A stretch of DNA of 22,684 nucleotides from SZUA-430 sp964638635 (GTDB lineage: Bacteria; Pseudomonadota; Alphaproteobacteria; Micropepsales; Micropepsaceae), in assembly GCA_964638635.1 (NCBI GenBank), contig CAZXAQ010000064.1:1-22684 (forward strand). The letters run 5' to 3'. The notes beneath the pieces were generated by a model. It was given only the letters and a program-made list of their open reading frames with translations, ran no database searches and was not told where the DNA came from. Both the position numbers and the translations under genes were made by a program. Numbering within the stretch: position 1 is the stretch's first letter; every line of letters starts with the position of its first letter. Positions 1 to 7,237 of the stretch are shown in pieces.

Positions 1-1066
1 CCGCGAAGGATTCGGCGCGGCGGGCGACGTTGTCTTTGATGTCGGCGTAGAACGGGTTCGTCTTCGACGGGAAGAGCTCGCGGTAGCGCGGGCCCGTCCA
101 CATGAACATCGGGTCCGGCGTCACGTCGGTGAACAGCAACCCGTTCCAGCAGTCGGCCGACGTGACGGCGCGCGTTAGGACGGTGCCGGTGGTCGCGAAG
201 TCCGAGAGTTCGGCGGCGCCGAGGTTCATGTCGGGCGTTCCGGCGCGGCCCGAGACGGTCCAGGTGAGCGGATTAACGCAGGCGAGGTCGCGTCCGCGCG
301 TGGGCTCGAGGCCACCGCCCTCTCTCCAGACGAGCGCGTTCTGGCGCGGCATGTCTCCGCGTCCGTGTTGTGTCGTCGAGTGCCAGATGACGAGGCAGCC
401 GGTCTGATCGGGATTATCGCAAAGCGGGGTTGCGCTCGCGACGAGTTCTGCTGGGATCGCGACTTCGAGCAGGTAAGCGGCGACGAGGCGCGTGCGGTCT
501 TCCGGTTTCATCTCGGCGATCAGACGGAAGCCGTACAACCCGCCTTGGCCGTAGCCTGCGATCATGAACGGGCGGCCTTTGTTGTGGCTCGCCAGGAACG
601 TATCGAACGCGGTCTTGAGGTCTTTGTAAGCGAGTTCGCGCGCATCGCGCCCGTCTTCGGCGGACGACATGAAACTGTAGGGCGCGGCTTGCCGGTAGTA
701 GGGCGCAAAGACGTTTGCCGAGGCTTCGAATGGCGCGACGTAGAGAGGGCGGATCATGCGGGCCAGGCGCTCGCGCACGGCCGTGTTCGTGACCGGCGCA
801 TTCCAATACTCGCCGGAGAAGTAGATCGTCGGGTAGATGAAGAAGACGTCGATGGGTTTGTCCGGCTTCGTCCCGAGCAGCGCCCACGCATTTGGTTTCG
901 CGTAGTCCGGGGCGGTTGGCTGCGCGCCTTCGCCGAAGCTGCGGCCGGGGTTCAACGTGTAGCGGATGAGGTTGTCGCGTGCGCCATAAGCGCCAATCGC
1001 CGCGGCCACGATCAGGCCCAGCAGCGCGCCCCCGATGAACAACAATCTACGACGGCCGGCCGCCAT
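1..1066 (-). CDS. DUF3089 family alpha/beta-hydrolase-like protein, 3' end outside window
   Basis: Reading the minus strand from ATG at 1066 gives 355 codons with no stop before the window edge, so the C-terminus is cut off. Residues 8-28 are one hydrophobic segment, a signal anchor or uncleaved signal peptide, so the rest is probably periplasmic. Recognised as DUF3089 from DVFFIYPTIYF (~73-83), FAPYYRQA (~120-127), AYKDLKTAFDTFL (~146-158) and GRPFMIAGYGQGG (164-176). In this family the last block normally reads GHSQG, with Ser as nucleophile; here it is GYGQG, so Gly173 takes the Ser position. The family is predicted to be hydrolytic, and this copy may not be. A GAGGGG Shine-Dalgarno lies about 4 bases before the ATG. 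It follows the DUF6285 gene on the same strand after 100 bases. Family assignment is confident; substrate is unknown. Confidence 0.8.
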   Translation of the reverse strand, partial: MAAGRRRLLFIGGALLGLIVAAAIGAYGARDNLIRYTLNPGRSFGEGAQPTAPDYAKPNAWALLGTKPDKPIDVFFIYPTIYFSGEYWNAPVTNTAVRERLARMIRPLYVAPFEASANVFAPYYRQAAPYSFMSSAEDGRDARELAYKDLKTAFDTFLASHNKGRPFMIAGYGQGGLYGFRLIAEMKPEDRTRLVAAYLLEVAIPAELVASATPLCDNPDQTGCLVIWHSTTQHGRGDMPRQNALVWREGGGLEPTRGRDLACVNPLTWTVSGRAGTPDMNLGAAELSDFATTGTVLTRAVTSADCWNGLLFTDVTPDPMFMWTGPRYRELFPSKTNPFYADIKDNVARRAESFA

Positions 1067-1166
1067 CCGCCCCTCGACTCTAAACCGGCGAGCTACGTAT
1101 CACGCTGGGCTGGCGGCGCGGCGCCGCAGCAACATTCATCCGGGGAACGTGGTTCGCGGGACACAG

Positions 1167-1561
1167 TTATTTGGGCGGGCGGTGAGGGGAGTGCTGAAAC
1201 CCTGAGTAATTTGGCTGATCCACCGCAACCTTGGCGAGAGTTGTGTGGATGAGATGGGTGGCCAGCGCCGGATCTTCCAGCGCCACGCCGTTCGTCCGGA
1301 TGCGGCGGCAGAGTTCGCGGTTGAGCTCGTTCAGTGGGCCGTCGCGGCCGAGCAGCGCCTTCAAGCGCGCATGCTCTTCGGCGTTGGCCTTCGGGCCCTG
1401 TTCGANNNNNNNNNNTCGAGTTCGCGCGCGACGATGGCGAGCGCGTTCGCCGCGACGCGGGCGTGGAAGGCGGTGCGGCCCTGCAGCTCCGGCATCGCGT
1501 GTTTCTCGATGAACTCGCGCACGGCGGTGACGAGTTCGAGCGCGGACGGTTGGTCCATCAT
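1167..1561 (-). CDS. DUF6285 protein, reading frame broken by an assembly gap
   Basis: The N-terminal part begins MMDQPSALELVTAVREFIE and runs to ...ALAIVAREL before the N run. The C-terminal part resumes in a different frame as EEHARLKALLGRDGPLNEL... and ends with NYSGFQHSPHRPPK. Both halves match the small helical DUF6285 family, which usually follows an ACAD10-like phosphotransferase gene in acyl-CoA catabolism clusters. The upstream gene here is exactly that, and the two overlap as ATGA, implying translational coupling. If the four-base TCGA shared by both gap edges is collapsed and the Ns removed, the frame is restored as VARELEQGPKANAEEHARL, giving a 126-residue protein. The role is unknown; it is probably a partner of the phosphotransferase. 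The first ATG of the MM pair (1561) or the second (1558) could be the start. Confidence 0.85.
1406..1415. other. assembly gap of 10 N inside the DUF6285 gene
   Basis: Ten consecutive N bases. The left flank ends TTCGA and the right flank begins TCGAG. The coding frames on either side differ, so the gap cannot really be 10 bases. Collapsing the shared TCGA (removing 14 positions) restores one frame, suggesting that two contig ends overlap and nothing is missing. Confidence 0.95.
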
Positions 1562-2562
1562 GGGCGCGTCTTTCCGTACAGCAGATTGACCAGATCGATT
1601 TCGGTTTCGGAGGAGCGCCGGCCGATGGCGGCGCGCTCGACGCTGCGGTCGGCGCCGCCAGCGAATGCTTGGTACATCGTCATGCACATGATGCCCCATT
1701 TCAGCGTGCCGAACATCTCCCAGAACTTGACGCGCTCGGCGGTCATGTTTTTGCCGCCCGCTTCGGCGTATCCGGCGAGCAGTTCGCTTACGTCGCCGAA
1801 GCCGCCAACGACCTTGTGCGTTTCGCCGAAGCGCCAGGAGTTGACGCAGATCCAGCCCAAGTCTTCCGCGGGGTCACCGATGTGGGTTAGTTCCCAGTCG
1901 AGTACGGCTCGCACGCCGTCGGGTCCGATCATCAGATTGCCGTGGCGGAAGTCGCCGTGGATGAGCGTGAGTTCGGGCGTCGTTGGCAGGCGCTGTTCCA
2001 GCCACTTGAACGCGACCTCGAAGACCGGGTGCGGATAGTCGTAAGTGTCGTAGATCGTCCGGTATTGGTCGAACTGCGCGCGGGGTGGCACGACGGTGAG
2101 GTCGCTCACCTCGGCCTTGTCGATCGCGTGGATCTTGGCGAGGATGCGCCCGCATTGGCGTGCGAGCTTGGGCCTTGCGTCGGCGAACTCGGCGTCGCGC
2201 AGGATTTTGCGGGCGATCGTTTCGCCTTCGACGCGGCCCATGATGTAGCCCGGGCCGAGATCGTCCGTGTCCTGAAGAACGTAGGGCACCGGCGGAACGG
2301 GGACGCCCGCTTTCTCGGCGAGGCGGATGACTTTGGCTTCCGTGGCGAGCGGGACAGCGGTCGCGGAGCGTTGGATTGGCTTGCCGTACGGGGCGCGGCG
2401 CAGGATCAGCGGCACGATACCGTTCGCGCCGATGCCGTCGAACGACCAGGTTTCCTGGCTCGCGCCGCCGGAGAGGCGCTTCAAGCCCGTGATCGAGGTG
2501 AGGCCCGCGATGGCGCGGGTGACGGCGCGTTCGAGCGCGGGGGCGAAGTCGGGTTGGCTCAT
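1558..2562 (-). CDS. phosphotransferase family protein (ACAD10 / APH-like)
   Basis: A 334-residue protein of the aminoglycoside phosphotransferase/choline kinase fold (APH, PF01636), subgroup resembling the kinase-like domain of ACAD10. The nucleotide-binding lobe includes LKRLSGGASQETW (28-39) and LILRRAP (52-58). The catalytic loop is HGDFRHGN (202-209), with Asp204 as probable base and Asn209 as metal ligand, and the metal-binding block is LDWELTHIGDPAEDLGW (221-237). All key residues are present, so it is probably active. Homologues sit with acyl-CoA dehydrogenases, and the ACAD10 family phosphorylates hydroxyacyl compounds; the substrate here is inferred only. No acyl-CoA dehydrogenase gene is present next to it. 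The stop overlaps the DUF6285 start (ATGA), and the TauE-like gene lies 31 bases upstream, so the three probably share a transcript. Confidence 0.9.
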   Translation of the reverse strand: MSQPDFAPALERAVTRAIAGLTSITGLKRLSGGASQETWSFDGIGANGIVPLILRRAPYGKPIQRSATAVPLATEAKVIRLAEKAGVPVPPVPYVLQDTDDLGPGYIMGRVEGETIARKILRDAEFADARPKLARQCGRILAKIHAIDKAEVSDLTVVPPRAQFDQYRTIYDTYDYPHPVFEVAFKWLEQRLPTTPELTLIHGDFRHGNLMIGPDGVRAVLDWELTHIGDPAEDLGWICVNSWRFGETHKVVGGFGDVSELLAGYAEAGGKNMTAERVKFWEMFGTLKWGIMCMTMYQAFAGGADRSVERAAIGRRSSETEIDLVNLLYGKTRP

Positions 2563-2593
2563 ACGGCGAGAGTGGCCGCGCGTGCGCGGGCCG

Positions 2594-3346
2594 TCAATGC
2601 GGCTTCAAGAGGAGCCACAGGCCTTGGGCGATGGAGATTGCGCCGACGATGAGGACGATCGTCTTCGTCCATTTGCGGAAGTTCTCGTTCGACATCTTCT
2701 CCAGCACAGGACCCGCCAATGTCGTACCGACAATGGCGGCCGCGATGGCCGCGCCGTAGACGTCGAGGCCGAGGCTCGGCGCTTGTGCCAGAAGCACGCC
2801 GTAGTAGCCGACTTTCAGCGTGTGGCTGAGGGCTTGGGTGGCCGCCTTGGTCGCGACGACGGCGCGGCGGTCGAGGGCGGAGCGGACGAAGAATGTGTCG
2901 AGCAGCGGGCCCGCCACACCGGCGATCAGTTGGAGGCCTGCCACGATGAAGCCGCAGGCTACGGCGTGCGAGGTCTTGGTGGCGTCAAGCGCCCATTGGT
3001 GTGGAACGGCGAGCGCGACATAAGGCGTGAGGCCTAGGAGGATCAGCATCGTCGCCTTGTCGGGGATGTAGGCGAAGATCAGCGGGACGATCAGCGCGGG
3101 CAGGGCCCCCAGCGTGTAGAGGCCGATGATCCGCCAATCGATCCATTGGCGCCAGATGACCGCGCGCCAGCCGTTCGAGAAGAACTGGGCGATGCCGTGC
3201 AGAACCATCGCCGCCTGGACGGGCAGGAACTGTCCCAGGATTAGCATCAGGATCAGCCCGCCCGCCATGCCGAAGATGCCGGAGATGATCGAGGTGACGA
3301 TCACGACGGCGCCGATCAGGAGGCTTAGGGGGAGGGCGAGGGACAC
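2594..3346 (-). CDS. TauE/SafE family membrane permease
   Basis: A 250-residue, mostly hydrophobic protein with about eight predicted membrane segments. It shows the two related halves typical of TauE/SafE (PF01925): an N-terminal glycine-rich block SGIFGMAGGLILM (22-34) and a second GVAGPLLDTFFVR (143-155), followed by ATKAATQALSHTLKVGYYG (165-183). Family members export sulfite, sulfoacetate or other small organic anions; the substrate here cannot be read from sequence. The start is GTG at 3346 with no strong Shine-Dalgarno; the frame has no better upstream ATG. It is the first gene of the likely operon with the phosphotransferase and DUF6285 genes. The roughly 100 bases between it and recG hold no clear terminator. 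Confidence 0.9.
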   Translation of the reverse strand: MSLALPLSLLIGAVVIVTSIISGIFGMAGGLILMLILGQFLPVQAAMVLHGIAQFFSNGWRAVIWRQWIDWRIIGLYTLGALPALIVPLIFAYIPDKATMLILLGLTPYVALAVPHQWALDATKTSHAVACGFIVAGLQLIAGVAGPLLDTFFVRSALDRRAVVATKAATQALSHTLKVGYYGVLLAQAPSLGLDVYGAAIAAAIVGTTLAGPVLEKMSNENFRKWTKTIVLIVGAISIAQGLWLLLKPH

Positions 3347-3446
3347 GGTGGGACTCGACTTGCAGTCAATAAGTGACCGCGGCGAGGGTCAGCGTCGAGA
3401 CGTGATCAACAAAATCAACGTGTGACAAACGATGCAGGACTGCTGG

Positions 3447-5531
3447 TTAACCCGACTTGATCGTCTTTACCGCATCGTCTTGTTCGAACAGGTAGAGCAG
3501 CACGCGCAGAGCCTCTCCGCGTGGGGTTTGGAGGTCAGGGTCGCGGGTCACGATCAGGCGGGCGTCGTCGCTGGCGGCCGGGATGAGGTCGCTGTGGACC
3601 TCGAGATCGGCGAGGCGGAAGTTGGGGAGGCCGGACTGGCGCTGGCCCAGCAATTCGCCGGCGCCGCGGAGGCGTAGGTCTTCCTCGGCGATCTTGAAGC
3701 CGTCTTCGGTCGTGCGCAGGCAGTCGAGGCGGGCGCGGGCGGTTTCGCCCAAGGGGGCTTGGTAGAGCAGCAGACAGGTTGAGGGTTTGTCGCCCCGGCC
3801 GACGCGGCCGCGCAGCTGGTGCAACTGGGCGAGGCCAAAGCGTTCGGCGTGTTCGATGACGATGATCGTGGCGTCGGGAACGTCGACCCCGACTTCGATC
3901 ACGGTCGTTGCGACGAGGATGTTCGCGGCACCTGAGCGGAAGTCGGCGATGGCGGCATCTTTCTCGGCGGGCTTCATGCGGCCGTGGATGAGGCGGACGC
4001 GGTCGCCGAATGTGCCGCGAAGCACGTCGAAGCGTTCCTCGGCGGCGGTCATGTCGATGTCTTCGTTCTCTTCGACCAACGGGCACACCCAGAACGCGCG
4101 TTCGCCCTGCGCGACGGCGCGTTCGACGCCTTCGATCACTTCGTCGAGGCGGGTGAGCGGAATGGCGCGGGTCGCGATCGGTTTGCGGCCGGCGGGCTTT
4201 TCGGTGATGCGCGACATGTCCATGTCGCCGTAGGCAGTGAGTGCCAGCGTGCGCGGGATCGGGGTCGCGGTCATCACCAGAATGTCCACGGGCGTGTTGC
4301 CTTTGCCGGAAAGGGCGAGGCGCTGGTGCACGCCGAAGCGGTGCTGCTCGTCGACGACGGCGAGCGCGAGATCGTTGAACACGACGGTCTCGGAAATCAG
4401 CGCGTGCGTGCCGATTAGGATCTTGAGATCGCCCGTGGCGAGGCGTTCGAGCGTCGTGTCGCGTTCCTTGCCGCGTTCGCGGCCGGTGAGGAGGGCGACC
4501 GAAACGCCCGCAGCGTCGCCCAGCGGCTTCAGCACGGCGAAGTGCTGGCGGGCGAGAACTTCGGTCGGCGCCATGAGGGCTGCTTGCGAACCGCACTCGA
4601 TGGCGTTCAGCATGGCGAAGAAGGCGACCAGCGTCTTGCCGGCGCCGACGTCGCCCTGCAGCAGGCGGAGCATGCGCTCGGGCGCGGCCATGTCGGCGAA
4701 GATTTCGCCGAGCGCCTTCTCTTGCGATTTCGTGAGCGTGAATTTTAGCGCTTTCAGCGCTGTTGCGCGTAGCTTGCCGTCGCCTTTCAGCGACCGGCCT
4801 TTCGTCTTCCTCATGCGCGCGCGGGCGAGGGCGAGTGCGAGTTGGCTGGCGAGGAGTTCGTCGAACGCCAGCCGGCGGCGCGCGGGTGTCGTCGGGTCGA
4901 GGTCGGCGAGGCTTTGCGGCGCGTGGAGGCGTTTCAGCGCCGAGAGCCAATCGGGCCAGCCCTGTTTCTTCAGCCATGCCGCGTCTTGCCATTCGGGGAG
5001 AGGCATCGCCTTCTCGACGGCTTGCGTGACGGCGCGGGTGAGCGTGCGCGGGGGCATGCCCTCCGTGCCGCCATAGACGGGTTCGATTGCGGGCGCGGCG
5101 GCGAACGCTTTTTCGTCGAGGATGCGGTCGGGGTGCGTGATCTGCGGGCGATTGTCGAAGTGTTCGACCTTGCCGCTGACGTAACGCATCTCGCCGATGG
5201 GCAGCGCGTTCTTCAGATAGTCCTTGTGGCCGCGGAAGAAGACGAGGTCGACGAAGCCGCTCTCGTCGCTCGCGCGGATCTTGTAGGGGTGGCTCGCGAG
5301 GCGGCCCGGCTTGTGTTCGACGATCGTGAGCTTGAGCGTCGTGATCGCGTTCGGCGGGGCGTCGCGGATCGTCGATTGCGTACGCCAGTCGTTGATCGAC
5401 ACCGGCTTGTGCCAGAGAAGATAGACAAGCCGGGGCCCCGCGAGCTTGCCGATCAGCTTCGCGAAACGCGGGCCGATGCCCTGAAGCGTCGCGACGTCGG
5501 CGAAGAGAGGGAATAGAATCTGCGGGCGCAT
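3447..5531 (-). CDS. recG: ATP-dependent DNA helicase RecG
   Basis: RecG remodels stalled replication forks and Holliday junctions. The 694-residue product (from ATG at 5531) has the full layout: an N-terminal wedge/OB domain (about 1-210, with GIGPRFAKL helix-hairpin-like start), then the SF2 helicase core. Visible motifs are GDVGAGKT (Walker A, ~293-300), DEQHRFG (motif II, ~394-400), TATPIPRTLAL (motif III, ~421-431), GRMKPAEKD (motif IV) and QLRGRVGRG (motif VI). The C-terminus LADLEVHSDLI...ARLIVTRDPDLQ matches the RecG tail. A TTG three codons upstream (5540) is possible, but MRPQILFPLF looks like the family N-terminus, so ATG is preferred. The length is normal. It is divergent from the CPCC gene, with 66 bases between the starts. 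Confidence 0.98.
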   Translation of the reverse strand: MRPQILFPLFADVATLQGIGPRFAKLIGKLAGPRLVYLLWHKPVSINDWRTQSTIRDAPPNAITTLKLTIVEHKPGRLASHPYKIRASDESGFVDLVFFRGHKDYLKNALPIGEMRYVSGKVEHFDNRPQITHPDRILDEKAFAAAPAIEPVYGGTEGMPPRTLTRAVTQAVEKAMPLPEWQDAAWLKKQGWPDWLSALKRLHAPQSLADLDPTTPARRRLAFDELLASQLALALARARMRKTKGRSLKGDGKLRATALKALKFTLTKSQEKALGEIFADMAAPERMLRLLQGDVGAGKTLVAFFAMLNAIECGSQAALMAPTEVLARQHFAVLKPLGDAAGVSVALLTGRERGKERDTTLERLATGDLKILIGTHALISETVVFNDLALAVVDEQHRFGVHQRLALSGKGNTPVDILVMTATPIPRTLALTAYGDMDMSRITEKPAGRKPIATRAIPLTRLDEVIEGVERAVAQGERAFWVCPLVEENEDIDMTAAEERFDVLRGTFGDRVRLIHGRMKPAEKDAAIADFRSGAANILVATTVIEVGVDVPDATIIVIEHAERFGLAQLHQLRGRVGRGDKPSTCLLLYQAPLGETARARLDCLRTTEDGFKIAEEDLRLRGAGELLGQRQSGLPNFRLADLEVHSDLIPAASDDARLIVTRDPDLQTPRGEALRVLLYLFEQDDAVKTIKSG

Positions 5532-5597
5532 GGTGCTCAAAGCTATGCGGAGGCTGGCGGCATTGCGACCCCGGAAATTGGCATGTAGCTTGTGATC

Positions 5598-5963
5598 ATG
5601 ACATCAGTGGACGCGTGCAATTGCCCGTGCTGTGGATTTCCAACGCTTTCGGAGCGGGGCGGTTGGGAGATTTGCACGATCTGCTGGTGGGAGGACGATG
5701 GGCAAGACGATCCTCGCGCAGATGAGATTCGGGGTGGGCCAAACAAACGCTATTCGCTCACGGCTGCGCGGCAGAACTTTCAGGATCATCTGCATATGTT
5801 TGACAAAGGGCGAGGAATTTCCGAAGTCGAAAAGCCTTCGCCCAAAAGGATTGCGCTTCTCGAGTATGTTCACGGGGTTCTAGATGGGCGCGAGCAGCTG
5901 GATCAGGCCAAGTTGGATTTGTTGCTTCAGGTTTACCCAAAACCCGGCGGAACAGTCTCCTAG
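5598..5963 (+). CDS. CPCC family cysteine-rich zinc-ribbon protein
   Basis: A 121-residue protein. The N-terminus carries ACNCPCCGF (Cys9/Cys12) and EICTICWWEDDG (Cys26/Cys29), a CxxC...CxxC zinc ribbon, then DPRADEIRGGPNKRYSLTAARQNF, the signature of the CPCC family (PF14206). The C-terminal half is helical and unassigned. Function is unknown. Start choice: ATG at 5598; a GTG two codons earlier is also in frame. By eye its base composition is clearly lower in GC (around 50-55%) than recG or mfd on either side, suggesting later acquisition. Its stop is only 4 bases from the stop of the convergent alpha/beta hydrolase gene, and together these two genes separate recG from sdhE. Confidence 0.85.
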   Translation: MTSVDACNCPCCGFPTLSERGGWEICTICWWEDDGQDDPRADEIRGGPNKRYSLTAARQNFQDHLHMFDKGRGISEVEKPSPKRIALLEYVHGVLDGREQLDQAKLDLLLQVYPKPGGTVS

Positions 5964-5967
5964 GGAT

Positions 5968-6873
5968 TCACGGCGCCCTTAAGTCCCCGATAATCGCCTC
6001 GATGTAGTTCGTGATGATCGAGACGTGGCCGTCGCCTTCGGGAAAGGTGGCGCGGGCGTTGGGGATGAACTTGGCGTAGTGCTGGCCGATCGAGACGGGG
6101 ACTTGCGTGTCGTAGGTGCCGTGCCAGATCGAGACCGGTGTTTTGATGTCGGCGAGCGTGAACGGCCAGGGTTCGCCGTAGACGCGTGCGTCGGAGGTTG
6201 GGCCCTTGGCGGAGGCGCGCAGGCCTTCGCGGAAGCTTGTCAGCAGCATCTGCAGGAATTCGGGCGTCATGGCGCGCTCGTCGGCGGTGCCCCGCCCGAC
6301 GCGCGCGCGGATGCGATGGAAGTGCTGCTCGGCCATCGGGTTGCGGATGAGCGTGCGCATCAATGTGCCCAGCACCGCCGACGTCAGCGGGCGGTTGCCG
6401 ACGTCGAGCAGAAGGCCGACGCGTTTGCCTTTCATCCCGGGCGCTTCGGGCGGCCCGAGCCCGGCGATGATCGCCACCTTCGCGGCGCGGCCGTGCAGGA
6501 AGTGGGCGCAAGCGGCAGCGTACGGTCCGCCGCCGGACATGCCGATGATGCCGAACTTGTCGAGCTTCAGGTGGTCGGCAAGCTGTTCGATGTCGCGCGG
6601 CCAGTCGGCGAGCTTGCGGTTCGCGTGCGGGTCCGACATGCCGTAGCCGGGGCGGTCGACGCCGATCAGCTGCACGCCGGGCACGTCGAAGAAGCCGGCC
6701 TCAAGGCGCGAGCCCGGCCAACCGTGGAAGTAGAAGACGGGAAACCCATTCTTCGGGCCGAACTGCGCAAAGCCGAGCTTGCGCCCGTCGCGCAGCTTTG
6801 CCGTCAGCATCGTGCGCGCGATGGCGCCGTCGGGCTTGGCCCGGGAGAGCGGGATCGGGGCGTTCATGTTCAT
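5968..6873 (-). CDS. alpha/beta hydrolase
   Basis: A 301-residue alpha/beta hydrolase (PF00561/PF12697 type). The oxyanion-loop motif is FHGWPGSRLE (49-58), and VDRPGYGMSD (72-81) follows strand 4. The nucleophile elbow is GMSGGG with Ser113. Asp255 in HGTYDTQVP and His283 in GDGHVS complete a plausible Ser-Asp-His triad, so it looks catalytically intact. There is no signal peptide, so it is probably cytoplasmic. The substrate is unknown; the HGWPGSR motif is common to a group of uncharacterised esterases. ATG at 6873 and a second ATG at 6867 are both possible starts; neither has a strong ribosome binding site. It is divergent from sdhE across 103 bases and convergent with the CPCC gene. Confidence 0.9.
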   Translation of the reverse strand: MNMNAPIPLSRAKPDGAIARTMLTAKLRDGRKLGFAQFGPKNGFPVFYFHGWPGSRLEAGFFDVPGVQLIGVDRPGYGMSDPHANRKLADWPRDIEQLADHLKLDKFGIIGMSGGGPYAAACAHFLHGRAAKVAIIAGLGPPEAPGMKGKRVGLLLDVGNRPLTSAVLGTLMRTLIRNPMAEQHFHRIRARVGRGTADERAMTPEFLQMLLTSFREGLRASAKGPTSDARVYGEPWPFTLADIKTPVSIWHGTYDTQVPVSIGQHYAKFIPNARATFPEGDGHVSIITNYIEAIIGDLRAP

Positions 6874-6976
6874 GCGCCGGACCTGCGTGTCTTCAGACTA
6901 GCGTTATGTGGGTTGGGCCCGAGACACTGCAAGGCGAGGCTGGCCTCAAGGTTAGCTTTCGGCCTAGATACCGCGC

Positions 6977-7237
6977 ATGGACGTACGGCGCAAAAAGCTG
7001 GGTTTTCGGGCATGGCACCGGGGGCTTAAGGAGCTCGACCTCATTTTGGGGCCGTTCGCCGATGCGCATTTGAGCCACCTTGACGAGGCGGCCCTCGATG
7101 CGTTCGAAGACCTGCTGACTGTCCCCGACAACGACCTCTATGACTGGTTGTGCGATCGCACCAACCCGCCCGAGCGCTATCGCACGAAACTCTATGAGCA
7201 AATTTACGATTTTAGCCGGCGCGCCCGAGGGTTATGA
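6977..7237 (+). CDS. sdhE: succinate dehydrogenase assembly factor 2 (SdhE/Sdh5 family)
   Basis: An 86-residue small helical protein. SdhE promotes covalent FAD attachment to the SdhA flavoprotein subunit. The family motif RGxxE is present as RGLKE at residues 15-19 within RKKLGFRAWHRGLKELDLILG. The second half contains the aromatic/acidic signature DNDLYDWLCDR and ends in the usual helix. Start is ATG at 6977; no strong Shine-Dalgarno is visible. Its last 44 bases overlap the start of mfd in another frame. In many alphaproteobacteria sdhE lies between recG and mfd (general knowledge), which fits here except for the two genes inserted on the recG side. Confidence 0.95.
   Translation: MDVRRKKLGFRAWHRGLKELDLILGPFADAHLSHLDEAALDAFEDLLTVPDNDLYDWLCDRTNPPERYRTKLYEQIYDFSRRARGL

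Noticed and set aside
365..1252. 295-residue plus-strand open frame over the DUF3089 gene
   Set aside because: The minus strand encodes a clear DUF3089 protein there; the plus frame shows no family motifs and runs into the DUF6285 gene.
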